In this document: positions 17,391 to 26,290 of the stretch, one piece after another
Layout: the number at the start of each line of letters is the position of its first letter
Position numbering within the stretch: position 1 is the first letter of the stretch
Source: Paraburkholderia sp041321145
GTDB lineage: Bacteria > Pseudomonadota > Gammaproteobacteria > Burkholderiales > Burkholderiaceae
Length of the DNA stretch: 64,000 bases
Assembly (NCBI RefSeq): GCF_041321145.1
Contig: NZ_JBGGWA010000001.1
Coordinates: 1-64,000 of the forward strand
Reading direction: 5' to 3'
The notes under the pieces: model-generated
Seen by the model: the letters and a program-made list of their open reading frames with translations, nothing else
Database searches by the model: none
What the model was told of the DNA's origin: nothing
Translations under genes and position numbers: made by a program

Positions 17391-20132
17391 TCAATGCGCT
17401 TCTTCCCAGTTCAGGCCGGCGCCCACTTCGGCGACAAGAGGCACTTTCAGCGCGGCGACACCGCACATGAGCTCCGGCAAGCGTTTGCGTACCTCTGACA
17501 GTTCCGCATCCGGCACTTCGAGAATCAGTTCATCGTGCACCTGCATGATCATGCGCGTGCCGATCTTCGACTCTTCGAGCCACTTTTGCACCGCAATCAT
17601 GGACAGCTTGATGAGGTCGGCGGCCGTGCCTTGCATCGGCGCGTTAATTGCCGCGCGCTCGGCTGCCTGACGACGCGGACCATTGCCGCCATTGATCTCC
17701 GGCAGCCACAGACGACGGCCGAACGCCGTTTCCACGTAACCCTTGGCCTTGGCGCTCAGACGCGTTTCGTCCATATAACGCGCGACGCCCGGGTAGCGTG
17801 CGAAGTAGCGGTCGATATACAGCTTGGCCGCATCGCGTGTAATGCCGAGGTTCGCGGCGAGGCCAAACGCGCTCATGCCGTAGATCAGCCCGAAGTTGAT
17901 GACCTTCGCCACACGCCGCTGATCGTTCGACACTTCAAGCGGCGTCACGCTGAAAATTTCCGCCGCAGTGGCGCGGTGAATGTCTTCGCCTTGCGAGAAC
18001 GCACGCAGCAACGATTCGTCGCCGGAAATGTGCGCCATGATGCGCAATTCGATCTGCGAGTAGTCCGCGGAGACCAGCTTATACCCCGGCGGTGCAATGA
18101 ACGCCTCGCGGATACGGCGCCCTTCGCCGGTGCGCACGGGAATGTTCTGCAAGTTCGGATCGTTCGACGCCAGACGACCCGTGACCGCGACCGCCTGCGC
18201 ATAGTTCGTATGCACGCGACCCGTGGTGGCGTTGACCATGCGCGGCAGCTTATCCGTATAGGTCGATTTCAGCTTCGACAACCCACGGTGTTCGAGCAGG
18301 ATCTTCGGCAGCGGATAATCTTCGGCGAGCTTTTGCAGCACTTCCTCGTCGGTGGACGGTGCGCCGCTCGGGGTTTTCTTGACCACCGGCAATTCGAGCT
18401 TTTCGAAGAAAATCTGGCCGATCTGCTTCGGCGAACCGAGATTGAATTCGCCACCCGCCAGCACGTACGCTTCGCTTTCCAGCTGAATCAGACGCGTGGC
18501 GATTTCGCTGCTTTGCGCGCGCAGTTTCTCCGCGTCGATCAGGACGCCGGTGCGCTCCATCTTGCGCAATACGCGCGAGGTCGGCACTTCGATGCCGCGA
18601 TACACGTGGTCGAGCGTCTTCTCCGCGGCCACTTGTGGATACAAAGCCTGATGCAGACGCAAGGTGATGTCGGCGTCTTCCGCCGCGTATGCGGCGGCCG
18701 TTTCCAATGCGACTTCGTCGAAGCCGATCTGCGACGCACCCTTGCCTGCCACCTCTTCGTACTTGATCGTCTTGATGCCGAGATGGCGCAGCGCGAGGCT
18801 GTCCATATCGTGCGTGCGATGCGATTCGAGCACGTACGATTCCAGCAGCGTGTCGTGTTCGACGCCGCGCATTTCAATGCCGTAGTTCGCCAGCACTTGC
18901 TCGTCGTACTTCATGTGCTGGCCGACCTTCTTGTGCTCGGCACTTTCCAGCCACGGCTTGAGCTTCGCGAGCACTTCATCGCGCGGCAACTGTACGGGGG
19001 CGTCCGGGCCGCGATGCGCGACCGGCACATAAGCGGCATGGCCAGGCTCGACCGACAACGAAAAACCCACGATTTGCGCGGTCATCGGATCGAGCGCGGT
19101 GGTTTCCGTATCGAACGCGGTGAGTTCGGCCGCGTTGATCTTCTCGAGCCACGCGTCGAACTGCTCCCACGTCTGCACGGTGTCGTAATGGCGTTCGATA
19201 TCCACGGTGAGCGCCGGCGGCACATCGGTCTCCGGACCTTCCACCGCATCAGCGATTTCTACTTCACGCAGCCACGTCTTGAAGCCGTGGCGCGTGAACA
19301 CCTCGCGCAGTTCCTCACGCGATTCCGGCCGGCTCTCCAGGCTGTCTTCGATCGACACGATATGGCCGGTCAGATCGCAATTGCGCTCGACGGTGACGAG
19401 CTTTTTCGCCATCGGCAGAAAATCGAGCGCACGGCGCAGATTGTCTCCTACCGCACCTTTGATCTCGTCCGCATGTGCGACGATGCCATCAAGCGTTTCG
19501 AATTGCGTGAGCCATTTGATTGCGGTTTTCGGCCCGCACTTCTCGACGCCCGGCACGTTGTCGACGGTATCGCCGATCAACGACAGGTAGTCGATGATGC
19601 GCTCCGGCGGCACGCCAAATTTGGCGATGACACCGGCGCGATCGAGTTTTTCGTTCGTCATCGTATTGATGAGGGTGACATGATCCGACACGAGCTGCGC
19701 CAGATCCTTGTCCCCAGTCGACACGATCACGTTCATGCCGCGCTTTTCCGCCTCGGTGCTGAGCGTGCCGATCACGTCGTCGGCTTCGACCCCTTCGATC
19801 ATCAGCAACGGCCAGCCGAGCGCGCGCACGGCGACATGAATCGGCTCGATCTGGCGCGAGAGATCGTCCGGCATCGACGGGCGGTTCGCCTTATAGTCGG
19901 CATACCAGTCGTCGCGAAACGTTTTGCCCTTGGCGTCGAACACGCACGCGCTATACTCTGCTGTGACTTCCTTGCGCATGCGCCGCAGCATGTTGATCAT
20001 TCCGTAGAGCGCACCCGTTGGGCCACCCTCGGGCCCGCGCAGATCAGGCATCGCATGATAGGCCCGGTACAGATAACTCGAACCGTCGACCAATAGCAGG
20101 GTCTTACCTTCAAGGTTTCGTTCTTCAGGCAT
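17391..20132 (-). CDS. polA: DNA polymerase I PolA
   Basis: A 913-aa repair and Okazaki-fragment polymerase. The 5'-3' nuclease domain spans about residues 1-300 (LLLVDGSSYLYRAYHAMPDL; VSTGDKDLAQLV). The 3'-5' exonuclease domain follows with its acidic motif AFDTETTALDP intact, so proofreading is likely. The polymerase domain has VSADYSQIELRIMAHISGD, the O-helix (QRRVAKVINFGLIYGMSAFG) and QVHDELILEV. Its start codon is one base away from that of the divergent LOG gene, so each gene's ribosome-binding site lies inside the other. Confidence 0.98.
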   Translation of the reverse strand: MPEERNLEGKTLLLVDGSSYLYRAYHAMPDLRGPEGGPTGALYGMINMLRRMRKEVTAEYSACVFDAKGKTFRDDWYADYKANRPSMPDDLSRQIEPIHVAVRALGWPLLMIEGVEADDVIGTLSTEAEKRGMNVIVSTGDKDLAQLVSDHVTLINTMTNEKLDRAGVIAKFGVPPERIIDYLSLIGDTVDNVPGVEKCGPKTAIKWLTQFETLDGIVAHADEIKGAVGDNLRRALDFLPMAKKLVTVERNCDLTGHIVSIEDSLESRPESREELREVFTRHGFKTWLREVEIADAVEGPETDVPPALTVDIERHYDTVQTWEQFDAWLEKINAAELTAFDTETTALDPMTAQIVGFSLSVEPGHAAYVPVAHRGPDAPVQLPRDEVLAKLKPWLESAEHKKVGQHMKYDEQVLANYGIEMRGVEHDTLLESYVLESHRTHDMDSLALRHLGIKTIKYEEVAGKGASQIGFDEVALETAAAYAAEDADITLRLHQALYPQVAAEKTLDHVYRGIEVPTSRVLRKMERTGVLIDAEKLRAQSSEIATRLIQLESEAYVLAGGEFNLGSPKQIGQIFFEKLELPVVKKTPSGAPSTDEEVLQKLAEDYPLPKILLEHRGLSKLKSTYTDKLPRMVNATTGRVHTNYAQAVAVTGRLASNDPNLQNIPVRTGEGRRIREAFIAPPGYKLVSADYSQIELRIMAHISGDESLLRAFSQGEDIHRATAAEIFSVTPLEVSNDQRRVAKVINFGLIYGMSAFGLAANLGITRDAAKLYIDRYFARYPGVARYMDETRLSAKAKGYVETAFGRRLWLPEINGGNGPRRQAAERAAINAPMQGTAADLIKLSMIAVQKWLEESKIGTRMIMQVHDELILEVPDAELSEVRKRLPELMCGVAALKVPLVAEVGAGLNWEEAH

Positions 20133-20133
20133 T

Positions 20134-20877
20134 ATGACTAAGAGAAAAGTGATTCCGAGTCTGCGATCACTCGCAGATCAAGAGCGCGCAACGGCTAAGA
20201 AGGCCCGCGCATCGTGGCAGATGTTCACGATTATGGCAGAGTTTATCGAGGCGACCGAGTACCTCTCGGAGATTCGCCCGGCTGTCAGCATCTACGGTTC
20301 AGCGCGCCTGAAACCGAACTCGCCCTACTACAAACTCGCCACGCAAATCGCGCGCAAGCTGTCGGACGCAGGCTTCGCGGTGATCTCGGGTGGCGGCCCC
20401 GGCATCATGGAAGCGGCCAACAAGGGCGCTCATGCAGGCAAGGCGCCTTCGGTCGGTTTGAACATCGAACTGCCGCACGAGCAATCGGGCAATCAGTGGC
20501 AGGACATTTCGCTGCGCTTCCGCCATTTCTTCACGCGCAAAGTCACGTTCGTCAAGAACTCGGATGCCGTGATCGTAATGCCGGGTGGATTCGGCACGCT
20601 AGACGAACTCGCCGAAGTCCTCACGCTGATTCAAACCAAGAAGTCGCGACATGTGCCCATTATTCTGGTCGGCGCCGAGTTCTGGGAAGGCCTGCTTGCG
20701 TGGTTCAAGAACTCGCTCACGCCGATGGGCCTGATCAATCCGGCGGATATGGACTTGATGCAGGTGATCGACAATCCGGACCAGGTGCTCGAAGCGGTGT
20801 TGAAGTTCTACGAAGACCGCGAAGAAGCCGAACCGCATCCGGCCAAGTCGGATGAAGACCGGATGTTCTACCTGTGA
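20134..20877 (+). CDS. LOG-family protein (TIGR00730)
   Basis: A 247-aa lysine-decarboxylase-like Rossmann protein. Family motifs GGGPGIMEA (86-94) and PGGFGTLDE (150-158) are intact. Many members are cytokinin riboside 5'-monophosphate phosphoribohydrolases, which may suit a plant-associated Paraburkholderia, but the substrate cannot be assigned here. The ATG at 20134 is one base from the polA start; Met30 (MFTIMAEF) is an alternative start that would leave room for a promoter and ribosome-binding site. Confidence 0.88.
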   Translation: MTKRKVIPSLRSLADQERATAKKARASWQMFTIMAEFIEATEYLSEIRPAVSIYGSARLKPNSPYYKLATQIARKLSDAGFAVISGGGPGIMEAANKGAHAGKAPSVGLNIELPHEQSGNQWQDISLRFRHFFTRKVTFVKNSDAVIVMPGGFGTLDELAEVLTLIQTKKSRHVPIILVGAEFWEGLLAWFKNSLTPMGLINPADMDLMQVIDNPDQVLEAVLKFYEDREEAEPHPAKSDEDRMFYL

Positions 20878-20891
20878 TGCCGCGCTTCGCG

Positions 20892-20912
20892 CTTCGCGCT
20901 TAGTGCGCGAAG
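20892..20912. terminator. Hairpin between two convergent genes
   Basis: CTTCGCGC-TTAGT-GCGCGAAG is a perfect 8-bp stem, preceded by repeats of CGCGCTT. It lies between the LOG-family and LysR genes, which converge. There is no T-run, so termination by it is uncertain. Confidence 0.4.
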
Positions 20913-20942
20913 TGAATGGGTAATGAGCAGCGTACGCAGAAT

Positions 20943-21860
20943 CTAACGGGTGGCCTCCTGGCCGCCCGTTTCCGTTTCATCGGTCTGATCGCCTTGCGCT
21001 TGCAACCATTCGCAGAACTGCGCCACCAAAGGCGCATGCGCGACCTCGCGCCTCGCCACCCACCAATAGCCGCGCGCATCGATACGCGGGCCGGCCAGCG
21101 GCACGACGAGCCGCCCCGATGCCAGCTCATCCGCCAGCAACGGCAACGGACCTAGCGCCACGCCGAGTCCATCGACCGCTGCCTGCAAAGCCAGATAGAA
21201 GTGATCGAACGACTGCTTCTTCCGGCATTTCGCCGTCACCCCTGCCGCCGATAACCAGTTGCCCCACGCATCGGGCCGCGTGTCCGAATGCAGCAGCACG
21301 TGCTTCGCGAAATCGTCGGCCGCCTTGATCGGCGAGCGTTGCAGCAGCGCGGGACTGCATACCGGAATCTCGCTCTCGCCAAGAAAATGGGCACCCACGC
21401 AGTTCGGCCAATGGGCCGGCCCGCGCCGCACGGCGACGTCGAAGCTGTCCAGCGTTTCGACGGGCGCGTTTGAGGTCGAAAGTCTTAGCTCCACATTCGG
21501 CACCTTGCGCTGGAATTGATGCAGCCGCGGCAGCAGCCACTTCATCGCGAAGGTCGGCAGCGCATTCACGCGCAGCACGTGAACGACGCCGGTGTCGCGC
21601 AGTTGATCCGTGGCGAGCGCGATGCTGTCGAACGCGGCCTGCACGGTGGTCAGATAGCGGCGGCCGTCGTCGGTCAAACGCACGCGTTTGCCACGCCGAT
21701 GGAACACCTGCACGCCGAGCCATATTTCGAAAGCCGCGACTTGCCGGCTGATTGCACCGTGCGTCACATGCAATTCATTCGCCGCAGCGGTGAAGCTTTC
21801 ATGCCGTGCCGCGGACTCGAAGGCGCGCAGCGCTGGAAATGGAGGAAGATTACGAGCCAT
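20943..21860 (-). CDS. LysR-family regulator, GcvA-like
   Basis: A 305-aa regulator. The N-terminal winged helix-turn-helix (LRAFESAARHESFTAAANEL; VTHGAISRQVAAFE) is of the GcvA subgroup; the rest is a periplasmic-binding-like effector domain. It is divergent from the chromate transporter pair across a 97-bp gap holding a strong palindrome, so it probably controls that pair and itself. The inducer is unknown. Confidence 0.88.
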   Translation of the reverse strand: MARNLPPFPALRAFESAARHESFTAAANELHVTHGAISRQVAAFEIWLGVQVFHRRGKRVRLTDDGRRYLTTVQAAFDSIALATDQLRDTGVVHVLRVNALPTFAMKWLLPRLHQFQRKVPNVELRLSTSNAPVETLDSFDVAVRRGPAHWPNCVGAHFLGESEIPVCSPALLQRSPIKAADDFAKHVLLHSDTRPDAWGNWLSAAGVTAKCRKKQSFDHFYLALQAAVDGLGVALGPLPLLADELASGRLVVPLAGPRIDARGYWWVARREVAHAPLVAQFCEWLQAQGDQTDETETGGQEATR

Positions 21861-21862
21861 GC

Positions 21863-21881
21863 TTGTGATTCTAGATCACAA
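21863..21881. promoter_or_regulatory. Palindromic operator between the LysR gene and chrA pair
   Basis: TTGTGAT-TCTAG-ATCACAA has perfect 7-bp arms around a CTAG core. It starts 3 bp from the LysR start codon and lies 77 bp before the first chrA gene. LysR proteins bind such T-N11-A dyads; assignment to this regulator is an inference from position. Confidence 0.6.
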
Positions 21882-21957
21882 AGACGCGCTCAAAAATCGT
21901 TTTGCTCACCAACGGTTCGGCGCTACCCTTCTGAGCTTGAACTGGAAGCTTAACGAT

Positions 21958-22527
21958 ATGGATCACGATCTCACCGCGTCGGAGGCCGCCCTGGCACCCA
22001 CGCCCACATTGCGGGAAATCTTCGGTGGCTTTCTCGGCCTTGGGCTGATCTCGTTCGGCGGCGCGCTGCCGCTGGCGCGGCGCGCACTGGTCGAACGGCG
22101 GCGCTGGCTGACCGGCGCGGAATTCACCGACTTGCTCGGCCTCTGCCAATTCTTGCCAGGCGGCAATGTGATCAATCTTTCGGTAGCGATCGGGATGCGC
22201 TTTCGCGGCGTGCCGGGTGCGCTGGCGGGATTGCTCGGGTTGATCGCGGGGCCTTCGCTGGTGGTGATCGGCCTTGGCGTGCTGTATGAACACACGCAAA
22301 ACGACCCTCACGTTCGACATCTGTTTGCCGGTCTCGCCGCGGCGGCGTCCGGTCTGCTGATCTCGATGGCCGTGAAAATCCTGCTGCCGTTGCGCAATAG
22401 ACCGATGGGCGCCCTCATCGCGGCGCTCGGGTTCATCGCGATCGCGGTCATGCGCCTGCCGCTTCTGCCAACGATGCTGGTGCTCACGCCGCTCAGCATC
22501 TACATCGCGTCGAGGGCCGCACGATGA
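21958..22527 (+). CDS. chrA: Chromate transporter, first half (short-chain ChrA)
   Basis: A 189-aa membrane protein with one CHR domain (LREIFGGFLGLGLISFGGALPLARR and FCQFLPGGNVINLSVAIG). Together with the next gene it makes a two-gene chromate ion transporter, a known alternative to the fused 400-aa ChrA. About five hydrophobic segments are visible. The ATG at 21958 follows GGAAG; upstream frame is open but has no family similarity. Its stop overlaps the next start (ATGA). Confidence 0.88.
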   Translation: MDHDLTASEAALAPTPTLREIFGGFLGLGLISFGGALPLARRALVERRRWLTGAEFTDLLGLCQFLPGGNVINLSVAIGMRFRGVPGALAGLLGLIAGPSLVVIGLGVLYEHTQNDPHVRHLFAGLAAAASGLLISMAVKILLPLRNRPMGALIAALGFIAIAVMRLPLLPTMLVLTPLSIYIASRAAR

Positions 22528-23054
22528 ACGACACGCTCATTTCGCTCGCCGTCATTTTCAGTCAGCTTTCCCTGCTGGCGTTCGGCGGCGGCAATACGAT
22601 TCTTCCGGAGATGCAGCGTCAAGTGGTGGATGTGCATCACTGGATGCCGGCCAGCGAATTCAGCGCGCTGTTCGCCCTCGCGCAAGCCGCGCCGGGACCG
22701 AATCTGATGATCGTCACGCTGGTCGGTTGGCACGTGGCGGGCTGGGCCGGGATGCTGGTGACTTCGGTGGCGAAGTTCGGACCGTCGTCGCTCGTGACGA
22801 TACTCGCGCTGCATGCGTGGGATCGGTTCAAGGACCGTCCGTGGCGGCGCTACGCGCAATTGGGACTCGTGCCGGTGACGGCCGGCATCGTCGCGGCGAG
22901 CGCGGCGCTGATCGCAGAAGCATCGAATCCGACGGCAATTGCGTGGGCGATTACCGCTTTTACCGCCGTGACGGCGCTGAAAACCCGCATTCATCCGCTG
23001 TGGCTGCTGGCGGCTGGAAGCTTGATTGGGTTGACGGGGTTTGGGCAGTTCTGA
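22524..23054 (+). CDS. chrA: Chromate transporter, second half (short-chain ChrA)
   Basis: A 176-aa membrane protein with the second CHR domain (SQLSLLAFGGGNTILPEMQRQ, then FALAQAAPGPNLMIVTLVGW). The 4-bp overlap with the preceding gene points to translational coupling and a heterodimer. Export of chromate, or of another oxyanion, is inferred from the family. A 264-bp gap without genes follows, marking the edge of the accessory island. Confidence 0.88.
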   Translation: MNDTLISLAVIFSQLSLLAFGGGNTILPEMQRQVVDVHHWMPASEFSALFALAQAAPGPNLMIVTLVGWHVAGWAGMLVTSVAKFGPSSLVTILALHAWDRFKDRPWRRYAQLGLVPVTAGIVAASAALIAEASNPTAIAWAITAFTAVTALKTRIHPLWLLAAGSLIGLTGFGQF

Positions 23055-23318
23055 AATTCTCCGGGGGACGGAAACAGCCAACAGGTCACCGCGCAGGAGA
23101 CAGAATAGGTAGCTCGTGAACTGCGGAATGCAACCCTCAACCTGACGCGTCACCAACTTGGCGTGATGAAGTGCCTGGCGCACAAAACTCCTGCAAACAT
23201 AGCAGATCGAGAAACGCATTGACCAAACGCAATGTGGCGCCAAAAACCCGTACGGTCAGTGTCGCGGGATTGCGGAGCACAGCTATGCTTATGGATTCAG
23301 CTACTGCGCCATCTGCTT

Positions 23319-23777
23319 ATGACCTACCATGCCATTACTGTCACACTTGAAAACATCGGAGGGATAGTCGTCGACAAAGACAAATATGGCAGGAGAACAA
23401 TCGGAACCGCCTTTAATGTCACAGTTGCGGGAAAACGTCAGTACGCTGTACAAATGCGCGGTGCACCTCGACTTGAAAACGGCATGGTCGTGACGGCTGT
23501 ACTGCGCGACACGGATAACTGGCAAACACTGGTTGGATGGTTAAACCACTCCACGGGCGAGATTTGCGGCGTCGACTCTCCCGAGACTTCCTTCTGGTGG
23601 GTTGTGGCCGGTATCCTGATGTCAACCTTGCTTTATCTTAAATGGATAAACGAAGCTCACAGCGGCGACACTAGCGCGCGCGTCGTAGTTTGGACTATCG
23701 CGGTTCTAGCGATAAACGCCTGGTCGCTGTTCTCCTGGCGGAGGTCGGTGAAGGTCTACAGGTTGCTGAAACCCTAA
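23319..23777 (+). CDS. Unrecognised membrane protein, 152 aa
   Basis: I do not recognise this protein. The N-terminal 90 residues look like a small beta-rich cytosolic or periplasmic domain with a GWLNHSTGEI segment. Two hydrophobic segments follow (about 92-109 and 121-140), ending in a basic tail. Base composition is visibly more AT-rich than in the flanking core genes. It converges on the three-gene operon at 23891-25546 across a 16-bp perfect hairpin. The ATG at 23319 is the first that leaves a plausible N-terminus; no clear ribosome-binding site is seen. Confidence 0.6.
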   Translation: MTYHAITVTLENIGGIVVDKDKYGRRTIGTAFNVTVAGKRQYAVQMRGAPRLENGMVVTAVLRDTDNWQTLVGWLNHSTGEICGVDSPETSFWWVVAGILMSTLLYLKWINEAHSGDTSARVVVWTIAVLAINAWSLFSWRRSVKVYRLLKP

Positions 23778-23824
23778 ATGTCGGGGTAATTTCAACATCA
23801 CGGGATAACCATGGCAAAAGTTTC

Positions 23825-23861
23825 TTCCATCACTTACCGCGCAATGCGGTAAGTGATGGAA
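23825..23861. repeat. 16-bp perfect inverted repeat
   Basis: TTCCATCACTTACCGC and its exact reverse complement are separated by GCAAT. It lies between two convergent genes. It is followed by AAAAAT on the plus strand rather than by T, so if it ends transcription it is not a classical terminator in either direction. Confidence 0.85.
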
Positions 23862-23890
23862 AAATAGAAAGGCCGTTTATTCGGAATTCA

Positions 23891-24295
23891 TTAAAGCCAC
23901 TGCAAACCGTCGCCTGTGGTAGTCGTTTCGATCCAATCTTTCACCGCCTTGCGCCGCAATATGAACAGCGCGCCGAGCCGAAGCCACACACTAAGAGTAA
24001 TTAGCAAGATAGCCCACAATCCCAATGCTTGCAAATACGGGTGGCCAAATATAGCCCATACAAGACCAAAGGCTCCGATCCACTTAAGCAGATCGCAAGC
24101 CCATCTCCGTCTCTTTATTCCATACACAAGCGCCAAGGGATTCGCCACAAGACTTGCGAACACGGCCAGACACCCCTCCCAAGGCAAGAAGCCAGATTGA
24201 AGTAAGCCGATTTCCACCCAAGCCTCGCACAGGAAGGCGAGAAAGAATCCGACAAGTGAAACCCAAATACAACGCGGTATTGCTTTCATAGCCAT
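23891..24295 (-). CDS. Unrecognised membrane protein, possible immunity protein
   Basis: A 134-aa hydrophobic protein with about four membrane segments (residues 10-30, 38-58, 68-84, 88-113) and short basic loops (KRRRW, LRRKAVKD). Its start overlaps the stop of the gene before it as TGATG, so it is translationally coupled to the 250-aa protein that carries a hydrophobic hairpin. Small multi-span proteins directly after pore-forming toxins are often immunity proteins; here that is only an inference from layout. Base composition is AT-richer than the core genes. Confidence 0.65.
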   Translation of the reverse strand: MAMKAIPRCIWVSLVGFFLAFLCEAWVEIGLLQSGFLPWEGCLAVFASLVANPLALVYGIKRRRWACDLLKWIGAFGLVWAIFGHPYLQALGLWAILLITLSVWLRLGALFILRRKAVKDWIETTTTGDGLQWL

Positions 24296-25047
24296 CAGAA
24301 TTTTACGTTTTTGCAATAATCCATTCCGCTAACTATATCGCTCCAACCCTGCTCTACACTTAGATATCTGCAGTAGTTTTCTTTGTATTGATCCTCGTTG
24401 ACCGGTGTGAAGCTGCCTGGGACGGGGGTCGCCATAGGCATCAAGCCTTTACCTGAAACACCCTTATCGCTCAGACAAATGAACAACCCCTTTTGTGTCA
24501 ATATTTCGTCATATGACGCAAGGATGTATCCGCTCCCAGTTTGGAGACTTGACCAATACAGCGATGCACTAGCAACCGACACAGGCTGCGAAATTTGCAG
24601 CAAGTTTGACATATAATTACCCAACCATATTGTCGCAGAGTTTATATATGGTTGAAAGGCGGATTGCAAGTCGGCGACGAGGACAAGTCCGCTGATTACT
24701 GCTGCAGCGCCAGGACCGATTTCAGCCAAAACAAGCACTGTAACTGCGATTATTCCAGCGGCACTGACGATGGTCAGCACGTCGCCTGTTTGGACCTTTT
24801 TGTCCGGATTTTTCCAGTCTGTCACAACCCTTATTAATGCAGACGTCGCATTCATTAGGTTTGTCTGAATACGTATCGGCTTCAGTATCGGAGTGACATT
24901 TGTTATGGTCGCAACGACGTTGATGCCGTTCTGCATCACTGACAGCGAATCATTCGGGCTATTTGCTGCGGACATAAACGTCTGAAAAGTAGTCATCGAG
25001 TTCGAACCGTTTTCGATAAACTGAAACGCCATTTCTGCTTTTGCCAT
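24295..25047 (-). CDS. Unrecognised protein with hydrophobic hairpin, possible pore-forming toxin
   Basis: A 250-aa protein without a signal peptide that I do not recognise. Residues 89-127 are two uninterrupted hydrophobic stretches joined by GPG at 111-113, a layout seen in pore-forming colicins and some type VI effectors. The N-terminal 80 residues are amphipathic and Asn/Thr/Met-rich; the C-terminal 100 are polar with three Cys. It starts 1 nt after the stop of the upstream gene and its stop overlaps the next start. The toxin idea rests on this hairpin and on the coupled membrane protein; a structural membrane protein is the alternative. Confidence 0.65.
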   Translation of the reverse strand: MAKAEMAFQFIENGSNSMTTFQTFMSAANSPNDSLSVMQNGINVVATITNVTPILKPIRIQTNLMNATSALIRVVTDWKNPDKKVQTGDVLTIVSAAGIIAVTVLVLAEIGPGAAAVISGLVLVADLQSAFQPYINSATIWLGNYMSNLLQISQPVSVASASLYWSSLQTGSGYILASYDEILTQKGLFICLSDKGVSGKGLMPMATPVPGSFTPVNEDQYKENYCRYLSVEQGWSDIVSGMDYCKNVKF

Positions 25048-25048
25048 T

Positions 25049-25546
25049 TTATTCAGCCTTTGACTCTGTATTCCACGGAGCAATTGAATTCACTGAGGAA
25101 CTGACGGATGGTGCGGTAGACGGACTCGATCCGACAACATAGCGGTAATAGAGCTGTGTATTGCCTGTTTTGGGCGCATACACCGGCTGGGCGATAAATG
25201 ATTTTGTCTTTGTGAGAATGACAGGCAGGACATCAATAATCTGTGAAAACCCTTTATCCGTCGCAACCTGGAGACTCGCTGTAATATCACTATTCGGGTC
25301 TTCATAATTTATGATGCGCACCCAGAATACCCATGACCCGTCGTCGCGCCTCAATGCAGTCGCGCCGTTTGTTAACGCATATCCGCGCAGCGAAGTGGCT
25401 GTAATTTGGGGGGACGGTGGAGCCGCCTTTGCGATTGCGACGTGATGCCAACAAGAGACCATGCACTTGCTCGCAAAAATAATCGTCTGGTAGTCATCGT
25501 GTTTATTTAGTTTGGTGGATGTCGCCGTTTGTAATGTAGCTTTCAC
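25049..25546 (-). CDS. Unrecognised protein, beta-rich, first gene of a three-gene operon
   Basis: A 165-aa protein read from a GTG at 25546 with no good ribosome-binding site, so the true start is unsure. Residues about 50-140 alternate as beta strands (GSWVFWVRI, ASLQVATDKGF, SFIAQPVYAPK, TQLYYRYVVG), resembling a fibronectin-III-like fold; the last 25 residues are Ser/Pro-rich. CMVSC near residue 29 is unexplained. It is one nucleotide from the following gene. It could be a binding or delivery partner of the next protein; that is inference. Confidence 0.5.
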   Translation of the reverse strand: MKATLQTATSTKLNKHDDYQTIIFASKCMVSCWHHVAIAKAAPPSPQITATSLRGYALTNGATALRRDDGSWVFWVRIINYEDPNSDITASLQVATDKGFSQIIDVLPVILTKTKSFIAQPVYAPKTGNTQLYYRYVVGSSPSTAPSVSSSVNSIAPWNTESKAE

Positions 25547-25768
25547 TACATTTAAAATGTATCGTTGCCGGCGAGGTAATTGACATCAGACAATTCCGAA
25601 AGAATTGACGGCTATTGCGGCGGATAGACAGGGCGATCGCATGAATCGTTACAGATAGTGAAGAGCACCCCGTAAGCTTTGTTGAAGGCGCGTGTACTCT
25701 TGCTTTTGCGGCCAAGAAAAAACGATGCAACAATGCGTGCTGAAGCGATCCGCGCAGCCGGACGCCGG

Positions 25769-26290
25769 CTCATGATCTGACGGAGATGCTGGTGGTGGCG
25801 CTGCGTGCAATTCTGTCGAGCGTCGATAGCTGGGTAGCGATCCAGACATCCGCCGAAGCGAAGCTGGAGTGCGCATCTGTTCCCGGCGTTGGCCGATCAG
25901 GTGGTAACCCCCGACGGCAAGACGGTGCGCGGCGACCAGCGAGCGCTCAACCTGATGTCGGCCTACGGCAATGGCTTGGGCGTGGGACTGGGACAGGTGG
26001 GCACGGCAAACAAAAGCAACAGGATCACGGCGATCCCGGAGTTGGTCGACCCTCTAATGGGATTTCCTTCAGGGCGTCGAAAACAGCATGCGCTGGGTAC
26101 TCGACATGGTCTTTGGCGAAAACGAGTGCCCTATGAGAGTCGAGAATACGGCGCAGAACTTCGCAATCCTGTGCCGTATCGCTTGAATCTGCTCAAGCGC
26201 GATACAAACACAAGCGCAGAACTGAAAATACGCCGCCTCAAGGCCCGCGCCAATGATCAATGTCGCGCCACAGCCTGGTCGGCGTGAGAG
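25769..26290 (+). pseudogene. ISAs1-family transposase remnant
   Basis: Three separated pieces match an ISAs1-type DDE transposase. The first is an N-terminal piece (HDLTEMLVVALRAILSSVDS..W, near 25769-25870); then DGKTVRGDQRALNLMSAYGN with the first catalytic Asp and NRITAIPEL (25905-26050); then a C-terminal piece in another frame (WVLDMVFGEN near 26096, through NFAILCRIALNLLKRD, to about 26290). Internal deletions and frame changes remove most of the catalytic core. I found no terminal inverted repeats. It marks one edge of the accessory island. Confidence 0.75.

Noticed and set aside
17535..20096. 853-codon plus-strand ORF opposite polA
   Set aside because: Antisense shadow with His/Arg/Gln-rich composition and no known domain.
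20943..20975. Hairpin AACGGG..GGCC/GGCC..CCCGTT as a terminator
   Set aside because: It lies within the last codons of the LysR gene and has no T-run; it could be incidental.
21958..23054. Frameshifted single chrA gene
   Set aside because: The two halves overlap as ATGA, each starts with a normal N-terminus, and two-gene short-chain ChrA pairs are well known, so this is a natural split.
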